From Gemmatimonadota bacterium (GTDB lineage Bacteria; Gemmatimonadota; Gemmatimonadetes; Longimicrobiales; Gaopeijiaceae), in NCBI GenBank assembly GCA_009838975.1, contig VXQO01000162.1, positions 31,081 to 95,080 on the forward strand: a stretch of 64,000 nt of DNA. The letters are read 5' to 3'. The notes under the pieces were generated by a model. That model was not told the DNA's origin, did no database searches, and worked only from the letters and a program-made list of their open reading frames with translations. The translations under genes were made by a program, and so were the position numbers. Below, in pieces: positions 38,301 to 46,193 of this stretch. Every line of letters starts with the position of its first letter. Positions within the stretch are counted from its first letter, which is position 1.

Positions 38301-38727
38301 GCGCCGGGCCCCGCTGGGTCTCGAATTCGCGCGGCACGTAGGGCTCCACGACGACGGAACGCACGCCCGGGGGCAGTTCGCTCTCCTCGAGCGTTGCGAT
38401 GCGCTCCGACAGGTCCAGGCGCGCAAAGTCCATGTCCGTGTCGCGGGCGAACTCGACGTTGATTGTTGCCAGGTTCTCCCTGGAAGTGGACGTGACCTTC
38501 TCGACACCCTTGATCAGCTGGATGGTCGCTTCGAGCGGCGAGGTCATAAAGGCCTCGACCGTTTCGGGAGAGGCCCCGGGCCAGGTCCCCGTGATCGTGA
38601 GGCGCGGCAGGCTGGTGTCGGGCACCAGCTCGATGGGGATGTTGCGCCAGGCGAAGACGCCCAGCGACGCAACGGCCAGGTAGGCCATCGCGATGGCAAC
38701 GGGACGGCGAACGAAAAAGCGGATCAT
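35347..38727 (-). CDS. RND efflux transporter, second pump, with C-terminal extension
   Basis: An 1126-residue RND permease of the AcrB/HAE type. It starts MIRFFVRRPVAIAMAYLAV, an N-terminal helix typical of the family, and carries the TM4 proton-relay region as GLIVDNSIVVLENVYR (Asp-Asn rather than AcrB's Asp-Asp). The porter sub-domains and second helix bundle are complete. After the normal end (around YYLFESAKARATIG) there are about 90 further residues with two or three hydrophobic helices (LTHVVLYGVLMIGFVFGAI, LVQTVLIWVGVVWAGLIV). Its ATG overlaps the first pump's stop (ATGA). Two different RND subunits in one operon suggest a heteromeric pump, as in MdtBC. Confidence 0.95.
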   Translation of the reverse strand: MIRFFVRRPVAIAMAYLAVASLGVFAWRNIPIELVPDTSLPRLTITGTWPGASPETVEAFMTSPLEATIQLIKGVEKVTSTSRENLATINVEFARDTDMDFARLDLSERIATLEESELPPGVRSVVVEPYVPREFETQRGPALRYTFTGARTLESLREHLNDVVIPELSQVEGVAVVRAYGGRERLLEIELDRELMNAMGVEPSEVALRIGELDLVREAGAVREGDRQWTLTIRNRPASALEIESTIVKSDGGRIVRLSDVAVVRDTYEDVRSHYRVNSRPAVGVSISKEIGANAVRVADRVKERMKVVEARNPPNTRFILDYDESREIRRQLSDLRSRAAVSVFVILGVLLLFLGSIRSAVVIFSSIAFSILISLNLIFFSGYSLNLLTLTGLALAFGLIVDNSIVVLENVYRRWQQGDGRTAAVTKGASDVLLPVIAATATTLIVVAPFVYLKGELRVYYLPLGVVVALTLLASLMVAFTFIPALVGKILPAWESDDGPAERPDAPAPAYVRFYRGLLGLTLRWPWMVVAIGLSALGGSTYLFQNYVNRGMFFGGGWGREDQIDINIGFPQGTDIERTDELTGYFEERLRQMPEVEKFVTNVFSSERSNITVTFPDELQNTNIPVSIKDQLFAFSLGFSGVDVRVIGYGPSFYGGGSSPPNYSIQVLGYNYERVREIAENLAGRLERFPRVRDVNPNASGYFSRDRASEFVVDIRRDIVARHGLSVSQLVGDIGRTVRGQVSQNQLKIGGDEVRYDVKLEGNREVDLHRLRQTLLLTPGGDPVRLGELVTIESREVLAQILREDQQYERTVAYEFRGPYKLGDVYHNTIIDGTEVPPGYTVKKADRWRWGAEEQSQLAMVLGLALILVYMVTAALFESARQPLCVVLTVPMALIGVFLLFFFLDANFTGEAWMGVIMMCGIVVNNAILLVDNINRHRRESSLGLEAAIVRGTEERVRPILMTTTTTILALLPLVLFSETADSNIWNALAYSLIGGLASSTFLVLTATPALYYLFESAKARATIGEHFSASGRVSAVRWLTHVVLYGVLMIGFVFGAIALWDFVSGLRGDVAFVDVVFDSVGGLPELVQTVLIWVGVVWAGLIVAWPFLAVTVKWVRNLRPARLA

Positions 38728-41700
38728 GAGGAAGCAACTCCCTGCGTTGCCAGTTCAGGGGTGGCGTCCGAACCGCGCCGCTGTCCCTTCCAGGCCCTGC
38801 GAACATCTTCGACGATCGAATACACCACCGGTACGACGATCAGCGTGAGCGCGGTGGCGACGATCAGGCCCCCGATGACCGAGATCGCCATCGGAGCGCG
38901 CAGATCGGCGCCGCGACCGATCCCCAGCGCCATGGGGAGCAGCCCCAGCACCGTCGTCACGGTCGTCATCACGATGGGCCTCAGGCGCACTTCCCCCGCC
39001 TCGAGGATCGCGTCCCTGAGAGCCAGGCCGCGCGCACGGCCCTGGTTGATGAAGTCCACCTTGACGATCGCGTCGTTCACCACAATTCCCACGAGGATCA
39101 CCACTCCGATCAGGCTCATGGTGTTGAGCCCCTGCCCCGTCAGCGCCAGGGCCAGTATAGCCCCTACCAGGGCCAGCGGCACCGCCATCAGGATTGTGAA
39201 AGGATGCACAAACGACTCGAACTGGGCCGCCAGGATCATGTAGACCAGCAGGATCGCGAGGCCGAAGGCGAAGGCGAGGTCGCGGAAGGAACGGCGCATC
39301 TCCTCGTTTTCGCCGCCCACCTCGACCCGAGTGTCGAAGGGCACCGGCAAGTCCTGCAGCGCACCCTCCACCGAGGTGATCGCCGCAGCCAGCCCCCCGG
39401 AAGCGACATCCGCAAAGACCGTCACCACGCGCCCCTGGTCCTCGCGCTTGATCTCGGCCGGCCCGAGCGTCTGATCGATGGTCACGAGTTCGCGCAGCGG
39501 GATCCCGTTCACCCGCAGTATGTCCAGGGTGGCGGCGTCGTGACGCAGGAAGTCCGGCAGCCGCACCATGACGGCGATCTTGCGGTCGAAGTCCACGAAC
39601 TCGGTGGCGCGGTCCCCCAGCATGGCGGACTGGATCGTCTCGGCGATCAGACGCCGTTCGATGCCGTATTCGGCGGCAACGTCCTCGTTGATGGAGATCT
39701 GGAACTGGGGCTGCCCCCTCTCGGTGCCGATCCGCACGTTTCGAATCTCCGGCACGGTGGCGAGCCGCCGCTCCACCTGTTCCGCGAACGGATAGGTCCG
39801 TTCCAGATCCTCGCCCCGGACGCGTACCGCAATGTCGGCCTCCCCGCCGCCGAGTATCTGCCCCAGGGCCGTGGCCTGCCCCGTTTCGAACGAAAGAGAG
39901 CCGGGCGGAAAACTGCCCGTCAGGCCCTGTAGACGTCCCACGACCTGCCCGGTCTCGGCGCGGTCGTCCAGTCGTACCTGGAGATGCGCGGTGTGGAGAC
40001 CTGACGCCTGACCCTCGTCGCCCTTGGCCTGCACGTCACGCCCGATGTGGCTGAAGACGGCGACCACCTCCGGATCTCCCTGCAGCCCGCCCTCGAGCGA
40101 CTCGACGGCGTCGGCGGTGGTCTCGAGCCGGGTACCCTCGGCAAGCTCCACCCGCACGTCGAACGCACCCTGGTCCACATCCGGGAGCAGATCCCTGTCA
40201 AGCGCCAGAGCAATCACGGCGATCCCGGTGAGCGTCAACCCTGCGATGCCGAGGACCACGGCGCGCCGGTCCAGCGCCGCCGACAGCACCCCGTGATACC
40301 AGGCGGCGAACACGCCGAAGACCCGGTCGAACACGCGGAAGAAGGGGAGGAAAACGGTGGAGAGAATCTTGCCGCCGATCTCGCCCCAATAGGCCACCAG
40401 CTGTCTTGCCAGGGACGCCGCGCCCCGCACCGCCCGGAACGGGAGGGTCACCACCCACACGATCGTGTTGCCGATCCTGGCGCGCGCAGTGGTGGCACGC
40501 GGCCGGGCGGCTTCAGGAGCGAGATCCTGGGCGGGCGCCTTGCGCTTGCCACCCTTGAAATGCCCCGCCATCGCCGGGAGCAGCGTCACCGCCACCGCGA
40601 GACTGGCGAGGAGCGAGAAGGCGACCGCCAGCGACAGCGCGCCGAAGAGTTCTCCGGCCACGCCCTGTACGTAGATGATCGGACCGAACACGGAGATCGT
40701 CGTCAGCGTCGACGCCGTGATCGCTCCCTGAACCTCCTCCGCTCCCCGGGCCGCGGCTTCCAGTGCCCCCAACCCCGCCTGGCGGTGCCGGAAGATGTTC
40801 TCAAGCACGATGATCGAGTTGTCGACCAGCATCCCCACCCCGAGCGCAAGTCCCCCCAGGCTCATGATGTTGAGCGACACGCCGAACGCGTCCATGAGGG
40901 CGAACGTGCCGATGACCGAGATCGGGATTGCGAGCGCGATCGCAACCGGGTAGCGGGGGTCGCGCAGGAAGAAGAAGAGCACGATGAACGCCAGCAGTCC
41001 CCCCAGAATAAGCGCCTGCACGACGTTGCTGATCGACTCGTCGATGAAGGTGGCCTGGTTCGACGCGATCTCGGCGGTGAACTCGGGGTATTGCTCCTTG
41101 AGCAGCGCCAGCGTCGCCTGGACGTCCTCGGACACGGCGACGGTGTTCGCGCCGGACTCCTTGAAGACCAGGATTCCGACCGACTCCGAGCCGTTGTACC
41201 TCGCGATCTCCTCGCGCTCGGCGTAGCCGTCCACGACCCGGGCGACATCCCGCAACCGGACCAGGCGGAAGCCGGCGCTCTCCTCTTCGGCTTCTCCCGG
41301 GCCCGTGCCGGCCGGTGCCCGCGGACCGCCCAGTTCCTGCCTTCCCACGACGACGTCGTTGATCTCCTCGACCGTCTGGAATTCGCCCAGCGTCCGCAGC
41401 GGATACCGGTAGCGCCCCCTGAGGATCGTGCCGCCCAGCGCCGAGTAGTTGGCCCGGTCGAGGGCGGTCGACACCTCGGCAAGCGTGATCCCGTTGGATT
41501 CGAGCAGCTCCGGGAACACCTCGATCTGGATTTCGCGGTCCAGCCCCCCCGTTACGGAAGCCTGTGCAACCCCGTCCAGCTGTTCGAGGCGGCGACGGAA
41601 CACGTCTTCGGCGATCTCCTTGTTGGCCAGGAGATTGCCGCCGCCGGTGAGCGATATGGTGAGGATCGGCTCGGCCTGAGGATCCACGCGCAGGATGGTC

Positions 41701-42077
41701 GGCCTCTCGGCGGTCTCCGGCAGCTCCTCGCGTATGTTGTCGAGCCGCTCCCGCACGTTGAGCGTCGCGAAGTCCATGTTCGTGCCCCACGCGAAGCGCA
41801 GGGTTACCAGACTCACGCCCTCCTGGGACACGGAGGTGACCTTCTCCACACCCGGCACCGCCGCCGCCTGCTGCTCGATCCTCTCCGTGACGAGCCGCTC
41901 GATCTCGGCGGGCGCCACGTTGGGATAGCTGGTGTAGACCACCAGACGAGGGAAGCTGACCTCCGGGAGCAGGTCGATCGGGAGCCGGGCGTAGGAAATG
42001 CTCCCCAGCAGGACGACCGCCAGCACAAGCATCGCGACGGCCACCGGACGCCGCGTCGAGGTTCTCGGAATCGACAC
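38724..42077 (-). CDS. RND efflux transporter, first pump
   Basis: An 1117-residue RND permease. The GTG at 42077 (MSIPRTSTRRPVAVAMLVLA) is four bases after the TolC stop and gives the family-standard N-terminus; the frame is open upstream inside tolC but without homology. The TM4 region reads GVGMLVDNSIIVLENIF. Between helices 6 and 7 a linker of about 80 residues (KRKAPAQDLAPEAARP...) is longer than usual. It ends at a predicted cytoplasmic tail (RRGSDATPELATQG). The Asp-Asn in place of Asp-Asp is seen in many HAE pumps. It belongs to the operon MFP-TolC-RND-RND and probably exports hydrophobic compounds or drugs. Confidence 0.95.
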   Translation of the reverse strand: MSIPRTSTRRPVAVAMLVLAVVLLGSISYARLPIDLLPEVSFPRLVVYTSYPNVAPAEIERLVTERIEQQAAAVPGVEKVTSVSQEGVSLVTLRFAWGTNMDFATLNVRERLDNIREELPETAERPTILRVDPQAEPILTISLTGGGNLLANKEIAEDVFRRRLEQLDGVAQASVTGGLDREIQIEVFPELLESNGITLAEVSTALDRANYSALGGTILRGRYRYPLRTLGEFQTVEEINDVVVGRQELGGPRAPAGTGPGEAEEESAGFRLVRLRDVARVVDGYAEREEIARYNGSESVGILVFKESGANTVAVSEDVQATLALLKEQYPEFTAEIASNQATFIDESISNVVQALILGGLLAFIVLFFFLRDPRYPVAIALAIPISVIGTFALMDAFGVSLNIMSLGGLALGVGMLVDNSIIVLENIFRHRQAGLGALEAAARGAEEVQGAITASTLTTISVFGPIIYVQGVAGELFGALSLAVAFSLLASLAVAVTLLPAMAGHFKGGKRKAPAQDLAPEAARPRATTARARIGNTIVWVVTLPFRAVRGAASLARQLVAYWGEIGGKILSTVFLPFFRVFDRVFGVFAAWYHGVLSAALDRRAVVLGIAGLTLTGIAVIALALDRDLLPDVDQGAFDVRVELAEGTRLETTADAVESLEGGLQGDPEVVAVFSHIGRDVQAKGDEGQASGLHTAHLQVRLDDRAETGQVVGRLQGLTGSFPPGSLSFETGQATALGQILGGGEADIAVRVRGEDLERTYPFAEQVERRLATVPEIRNVRIGTERGQPQFQISINEDVAAEYGIERRLIAETIQSAMLGDRATEFVDFDRKIAVMVRLPDFLRHDAATLDILRVNGIPLRELVTIDQTLGPAEIKREDQGRVVTVFADVASGGLAAAITSVEGALQDLPVPFDTRVEVGGENEEMRRSFRDLAFAFGLAILLVYMILAAQFESFVHPFTILMAVPLALVGAILALALTGQGLNTMSLIGVVILVGIVVNDAIVKVDFINQGRARGLALRDAILEAGEVRLRPIVMTTVTTVLGLLPMALGIGRGADLRAPMAISVIGGLIVATALTLIVVPVVYSIVEDVRRAWKGQRRGSDATPELATQGVASS

Positions 42078-42081
42078 GGGC

Positions 42082-43479
42082 TCAGTCCTGTTCGCGGGTG
42101 GTGGCGAGACCGGCTTCGACGGCGACAATCCCGGCAGCCTCATAGAGCCACACAAGTGCCACCGCGAACTCGAATCGCTGGTCGACCGCGTCCCTCTGCG
42201 CTGTCGCCTGCTCGCGCACGGCAATGCGCAGATCTTCAATGCTCTTGGTTGCCAGCCGGTATTCTTCCTGTACGATGCGAAGCCGTTCCTCGGCCACCTC
42301 AAGCGCAGTTTCCCGCTGACGCAGGGTCGCCCACGTGGTCTCGAGATCCACGTACCTGGTCCTCACTTGTTCTTCGCGTTCGAGCTCCGCCTGGCGAACC
42401 TGCTCTCCGGCATTGCGCAGGTCGATACTGGCACTCGCGATCCGCTGGGAGGTCTGGAACTGGGTGAAGACCGGGATCGACACAGTTAGTCCAAATGTGC
42501 TGTAGAAATCGCCGGGATCCAGTTCGAACAGCGCGCTTCGGTCGGGTCCGGACGCGCTTCGATAGAAGTTGGAACCCAGCGATAGAGTCGGCCAGCGGGA
42601 AGCCTTTGCCGAACCCAATGCGGACTGCCTTACGGCCCTCGTCGCTTCCGCGGCTCCCACGGCAGGGCTTCGCTGCACTGCGGTGGCGACGAGCATCTCA
42701 AGATCCAGACTGGCGGGGTCGAACGGTAAGGGGAGTTCCTGTTCAATACTCGCCAGCCTCAGCGACGGGTCACCGATGGCCCTCTGGAGGGCCAGCATGG
42801 CCTTGTCGACCTGGCCCCGGTATTCCGTGACCGCAACGCGCTGAGTTTCCAGATCCAACTCCGCGCCCAAGAGGTCGGAACGTCCGACAGTCGCCAGTTC
42901 GAAGAGGCGCAGCGTTACCTCATAGTCGCTCTCACGAGCGGCCAGGAGTTCCACTTCAACCGCCAGCCTGGCTGTCTGTCGTTGCGCAATCAGGAACTGT
43001 CGCTGGACTTCGGCCAGGATCGTGTTGAGGTCCCGTTCCGCGCCCAGACGCTCGGCGCGGGCCTGGGCGCGAGCCTGGTCGAAGGCGTGAAAGCGCTCTC
43101 CTCCGCGAAAGAGATCCAGGCCCACACTCGCACTCTGGTTCGAGGATGACGTGCTGACCGTCCTGGTGACCTCGTTGTCGATCGGATTCCCGAAGAAGTC
43201 CACTGCCGTCCTTTGCTGGCTGAACCGCTGGCTCGTCCCTAGGCTCAGCCGCAGATCCGGCAGAAACGCCCCCCACGCCTCACGCCGCTGCGGCCCCTCC
43301 AGCTCCATCCGGTTCAGCGCCTGCCGGTATTCCGGATTGAACTGCGAGGCCCGCTCCAGCGCCTCCCGCAGCGTCAGGACCGTCACCTCCTGATCCACAC
43401 TCGCCGACTGCGCCGCCACTCCGCCCACGCCCGCGATCACCCCCAGCCCCAAAACAACTCCCACCGCCACCGCCCTCAT
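42082..43479 (-). CDS. TolC-family outer-membrane efflux protein
   Basis: A 465-residue protein starting at an ATG that overlaps the fusion-protein stop (ATGA). A signal peptide (about 23 residues, cut after VAAQ) is followed by two long repeats of helical hairpins with heptads (for example VRQAELEREEQVRTRYVDLETTWATLRQRE), the TolC architecture. The N-terminal repeat begins LTLREALERASQFNPEYRQA, a signature of this family. It provides the exit duct of the tripartite pump. Positions between the membrane fusion protein and the two pumps make its partners clear. Confidence 0.94.
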   Translation of the reverse strand: MRAVAVGVVLGLGVIAGVGGVAAQSASVDQEVTVLTLREALERASQFNPEYRQALNRMELEGPQRREAWGAFLPDLRLSLGTSQRFSQQRTAVDFFGNPIDNEVTRTVSTSSSNQSASVGLDLFRGGERFHAFDQARAQARAERLGAERDLNTILAEVQRQFLIAQRQTARLAVEVELLAARESDYEVTLRLFELATVGRSDLLGAELDLETQRVAVTEYRGQVDKAMLALQRAIGDPSLRLASIEQELPLPFDPASLDLEMLVATAVQRSPAVGAAEATRAVRQSALGSAKASRWPTLSLGSNFYRSASGPDRSALFELDPGDFYSTFGLTVSIPVFTQFQTSQRIASASIDLRNAGEQVRQAELEREEQVRTRYVDLETTWATLRQRETALEVAEERLRIVQEEYRLATKSIEDLRIAVREQATAQRDAVDQRFEFAVALVWLYEAAGIVAVEAGLATTREQD

Positions 43480-44657
43480 CGGGTCGGCCTCCCCCCCGCG
43501 GCCATCGGGTCGTCCACAAGTTCGACGGCTGCGTCGTGGGGAAGCATCTGGTGGCCGTCCACCAGCACGACCTCGCCCGCCGCCACCCATTCCACATCGC
43601 CCTCCAGCAGTTCCACGTAGTAGTCGTTTTCCAGCCCCACCGTCACGTAGCGCCACTTCGCCCTCCCGTCCTCCATCACGAAGAGGAAGTCGCGCCGGTC
43701 GTCCGTCTCGCGGATCGCCGTCTTCGGGACGAGGATGCGGTCCGGAAACTGCTGGGCTTCGAGGTCCGCCTCGGCGTACATGCCGGGCTTGATGCGGCCG
43801 TCGGGGTTGGGGATGTGGACGGTGACCCGCGCCGTGTTGAGTTCCGGATCGATCACGGGATTGATGGTCTCGATGCGTCCCGTGAAGGTCTCGCCCGGGA
43901 AGGCCGTGAAGACCAGCGAAGCCGCACGGCCCTCGGCCAGGTGCACCACCTCCGTGGCGAGCACCTGCACCAACACCTTAATCGGATCGATGTCCACCAC
44001 CGTGAGGAGTTCGTCGCCTTCCCGCACGAACTGCCCCGCCACCACCCTCAGGTCGGCGACCCTGCCGCCGAACGGCACGCGGGCCGCGGTCTTCGCCAGG
44101 TCCAGTTCCGCCCGGCGCAGGTCGACCTCGGCCTGGTCGAGTCCGGTCTGCGCGCGCGCCAGCATGTCACGCTGCCTGCGGACCTCGGGGTCCTCGAGCT
44201 CCTCGTCGAAGAGGACGCGGGTCCGGTAGTCGGACTGCGCCTTCCTCAGCGCCGCCTCCCTGGTCGCGACCTCGAGCGCGTACTCCGTGGTGTCGATCTG
44301 CACGACCAGGCGCCCCGTGCCGACCGCCTGGTTCTCCCGCACGCCCACCGTGGAGATGATCCCCGACTTCTGGGCGGTCAGCTTCGCCTCGCGGAAGGCC
44401 TCCGCCCTCCCCCTCGCTCGCACTGAAATCCAGAGCGTGTCCTGGATCGCCACGACTCCGGTGACGGGCTGGGGCAGCTCGGTGCTGAACTGCTCGCGCA
44501 CCGACTCGACGACCTCGCCGACCTCTTCCGACACCTCCGCCATCTGATCCTCCTCCTCTTCGGGAGGGGGGCGGAGGCGCCACCAGATGCCGGTGGCCAG
44601 TGCGCCCAGGATGAGGAGGGCGGTCAGGATTCCGAGTGTGGACCGCGATTGCGCCAT
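43476..44657 (-). CDS. Membrane fusion protein of RND efflux pump
   Basis: A 393-residue HlyD/AcrA-type adaptor. The ATG at 44657 has an AAGGAG nine bases upstream, a strong initiation site. A single membrane anchor spans residues 9-27 (TLGILTALLILGALATGIWW) and is followed by an acidic stretch (PPPEEEEDQM). The lipoyl half-motifs (KSGIISTVGVRENQAVGTGRLVVQID and the return strand VPFGGRVADLRVVAGQFV, each read in part) flank a short helical hairpin; a beta-barrel and membrane-proximal domain complete it. It bridges the inner pump and TolC. This is the first gene of the efflux operon. Confidence 0.94.
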   Translation of the reverse strand: MAQSRSTLGILTALLILGALATGIWWRLRPPPEEEEDQMAEVSEEVGEVVESVREQFSTELPQPVTGVVAIQDTLWISVRARGRAEAFREAKLTAQKSGIISTVGVRENQAVGTGRLVVQIDTTEYALEVATREAALRKAQSDYRTRVLFDEELEDPEVRRQRDMLARAQTGLDQAEVDLRRAELDLAKTAARVPFGGRVADLRVVAGQFVREGDELLTVVDIDPIKVLVQVLATEVVHLAEGRAASLVFTAFPGETFTGRIETINPVIDPELNTARVTVHIPNPDGRIKPGMYAEADLEAQQFPDRILVPKTAIRETDDRRDFLFVMEDGRAKWRYVTVGLENDYYVELLEGDVEWVAAGEVVLVDGHQMLPHDAAVELVDDPMAAGGRPTR

Positions 44658-44807
44658 CCGTGCAACTCCTTGGTAGGTAAATGTCTCGCAGCTCGCCCCG
44701 CACCCCCCGGCCCGGTATTTCGACACCCTGCGGGCAATCGGAGGTTGCCATTCCAGCGAGCGTTTCGGCGTTGGTCCCCTATCTATACCGAGCGGCTGCC
44801 CCGGCTG
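44658..44807 (-). promoter_or_regulatory. Leader region of the efflux operon
   Basis: The 150 bases between ispG and the efflux operon should carry the operon promoter. A -10-like TATAGA is present on the minus strand at 44783-44788, but the hexamer 17 bases upstream (TAACAG) is poor. A CGAGCG/CGCTCG inverted repeat overlaps the ispG stop. No regulator gene of the TetR or MarR type adjoins. The assignment is weak. Confidence 0.25.
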
Positions 44808-46037
44808 TTACGCTCGATCGGCTCCGTGCGATCGAGGCGTGCCGTACCGCCGCTCGACATACTCGCCCAGTATCTCCTTGAACTCCTCGACGACGCGATC
44901 GCCCTTGAGGGTGCGCAAGTGCGCGCCGTCGACGTACACCGGCGCCTTGGGCTCCTCGAAGGTGCCCGGCAGTGAGATCCCAAGGTCCGCGTGCTTGGAC
45001 TCGCCCGGGCCGTTCACCACGCACCCCATGACCGCCACCTTCAGCTCCTCCACCCCCGGGTAGCGCCGCCGCCACTCGGGCATGCGCTCGCGGATGTGGC
45101 CGTGGATGTCCTCGGTCATCTCCTGGAAGAAGGTGCTGGTCGTGCGGCCGCAACCCGGACACGCGGTCACCTGCGGCTCGAAGCTGCGGATCTCGAGCGA
45201 CTGGAGGATCTGCTGCGCGATCTGCACCTCCTCGGTGCGGTCGCCCCCGGGGCGCGGCGTAAGCGACACGCGTATGGTGTCGCCGATCCCGTCGAGCAGC
45301 AGCGGGGCGAGGGCCACCGACGTGGCCACGATGCCCTTCGAGCCCATGCCCGCCTCGGTGAGCCCCAGGTGCAGCGGATACTCCGTGAGCGGCGCCAGCT
45401 GCCGGTACACCTGGATCAGTTCGCGCACCCCCGACACCTTGGCGCTCAGCACGATCCGGTCGGCGCCCAGCCCGGTCTCCTCGGCCAGCTCCGCCGAACG
45501 CGTCGCGCTCTCGACGATGCAGTCGCGCAGCACCTCGCCCGCGTCCTTCGGTTTGTCGCGCCGTCCATTCTCGTCCATCATCTGCGTGAGGAGGCGCTGG
45601 TCGAGCGACCCCCAGTTCACGCCGATGCGCACCGCCTTCCCGTTGTCGATCGCGATCCGCACGATCGCCTGGAAGTTCACGTCGCGGCGGCTCGTCCCCA
45701 CGTTGCCCGGGTTGATCCGGTACTTGTCGAGCAGCGCCGCCGCCCGCGGGAAGTCGCGCAGCAGGATGTGGCCGTTGTAGTGGAAGTCGCCGACGATCGG
45801 CACCGCACAGCCCAGGTCTGCGAGGCGCTCGAAAAGCTCCGGCACCGCCGCCGCGGCATGCTTGTTGTTGACCGTCACGCGCACGATCTCGCTGCCGGCG
45901 TCGGCCAGCGCCTTCACCTGCGCAGCGGTGGCCGCCGCGTCCGCCGTGTCGGTGTTCGTCATCGACTGTACGACGACCGGGTTGCCCCCGCCGACCTTCA
46001 CGCCTCCGACCTCTACCTCGATGGACCTTCTGGACAC
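44808..46037 (-). CDS. ispG: 4-hydroxy-3-methylbut-2-enyl diphosphate synthase (flavodoxin)
   Basis: A 409-residue enzyme of the MEP isoprenoid pathway, reducing MEcPP to HMBPP. The GTG at 46037 follows GGAGG closely and gives the standard N-terminus ([18 protein letters not shown]). Cys293 and Cys296 (CPGCGRTTS) and Cys339 (GCVVNGPGE346) are the 4Fe-4S ligands, with the essential glutamate after the third. Compared with E. coli IspG it has slightly longer mid-protein segments, but is the direct bacterial type without the plant-like insert. It diverges from the S9 peptidase gene. Confidence 0.97.
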   Translation of the reverse strand: MSRRSIEVEVGGVKVGGGNPVVVQSMTNTDTADAAATAAQVKALADAGSEIVRVTVNNKHAAAAVPELFERLADLGCAVPIVGDFHYNGHILLRDFPRAAALLDKYRINPGNVGTSRRDVNFQAIVRIAIDNGKAVRIGVNWGSLDQRLLTQMMDENGRRDKPKDAGEVLRDCIVESATRSAELAEETGLGADRIVLSAKVSGVRELIQVYRQLAPLTEYPLHLGLTEAGMGSKGIVATSVALAPLLLDGIGDTIRVSLTPRPGGDRTEEVQIAQQILQSLEIRSFEPQVTACPGCGRTTSTFFQEMTEDIHGHIRERMPEWRRRYPGVEELKVAVMGCVVNGPGESKHADLGISLPGTFEEPKAPVYVDGAHLRTLKGDRVVEEFKEILGEYVERRYGTPRSHGADRA

Positions 46038-46193
46038 GAGTCCTCCGTTCCGGTGCCAACAACGCGACCGCACAATCGCACGCCCCAAACATACAAGGAG
46101 TGCAGTCGCGCAACCGTCATCGATACATCATACTGTTCGGGTGCCGCCGCTCGCGCGCCCGCGGGCCGATTCCCACAACGCACGGTGAAGACC

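Noticed and set aside
40047..42467. An 806-codon open frame on the plus strand antisense to the first RND pump
   Set aside because: Same reasons: shadow of the pump; no signal peptide, motif or ribosome site.
44789..44814. CGAGCG/CGCTCG inverted repeat at the ispG stop as an intrinsic terminator
   Set aside because: The loop is 16 bases and no T-tract follows on the minus strand.
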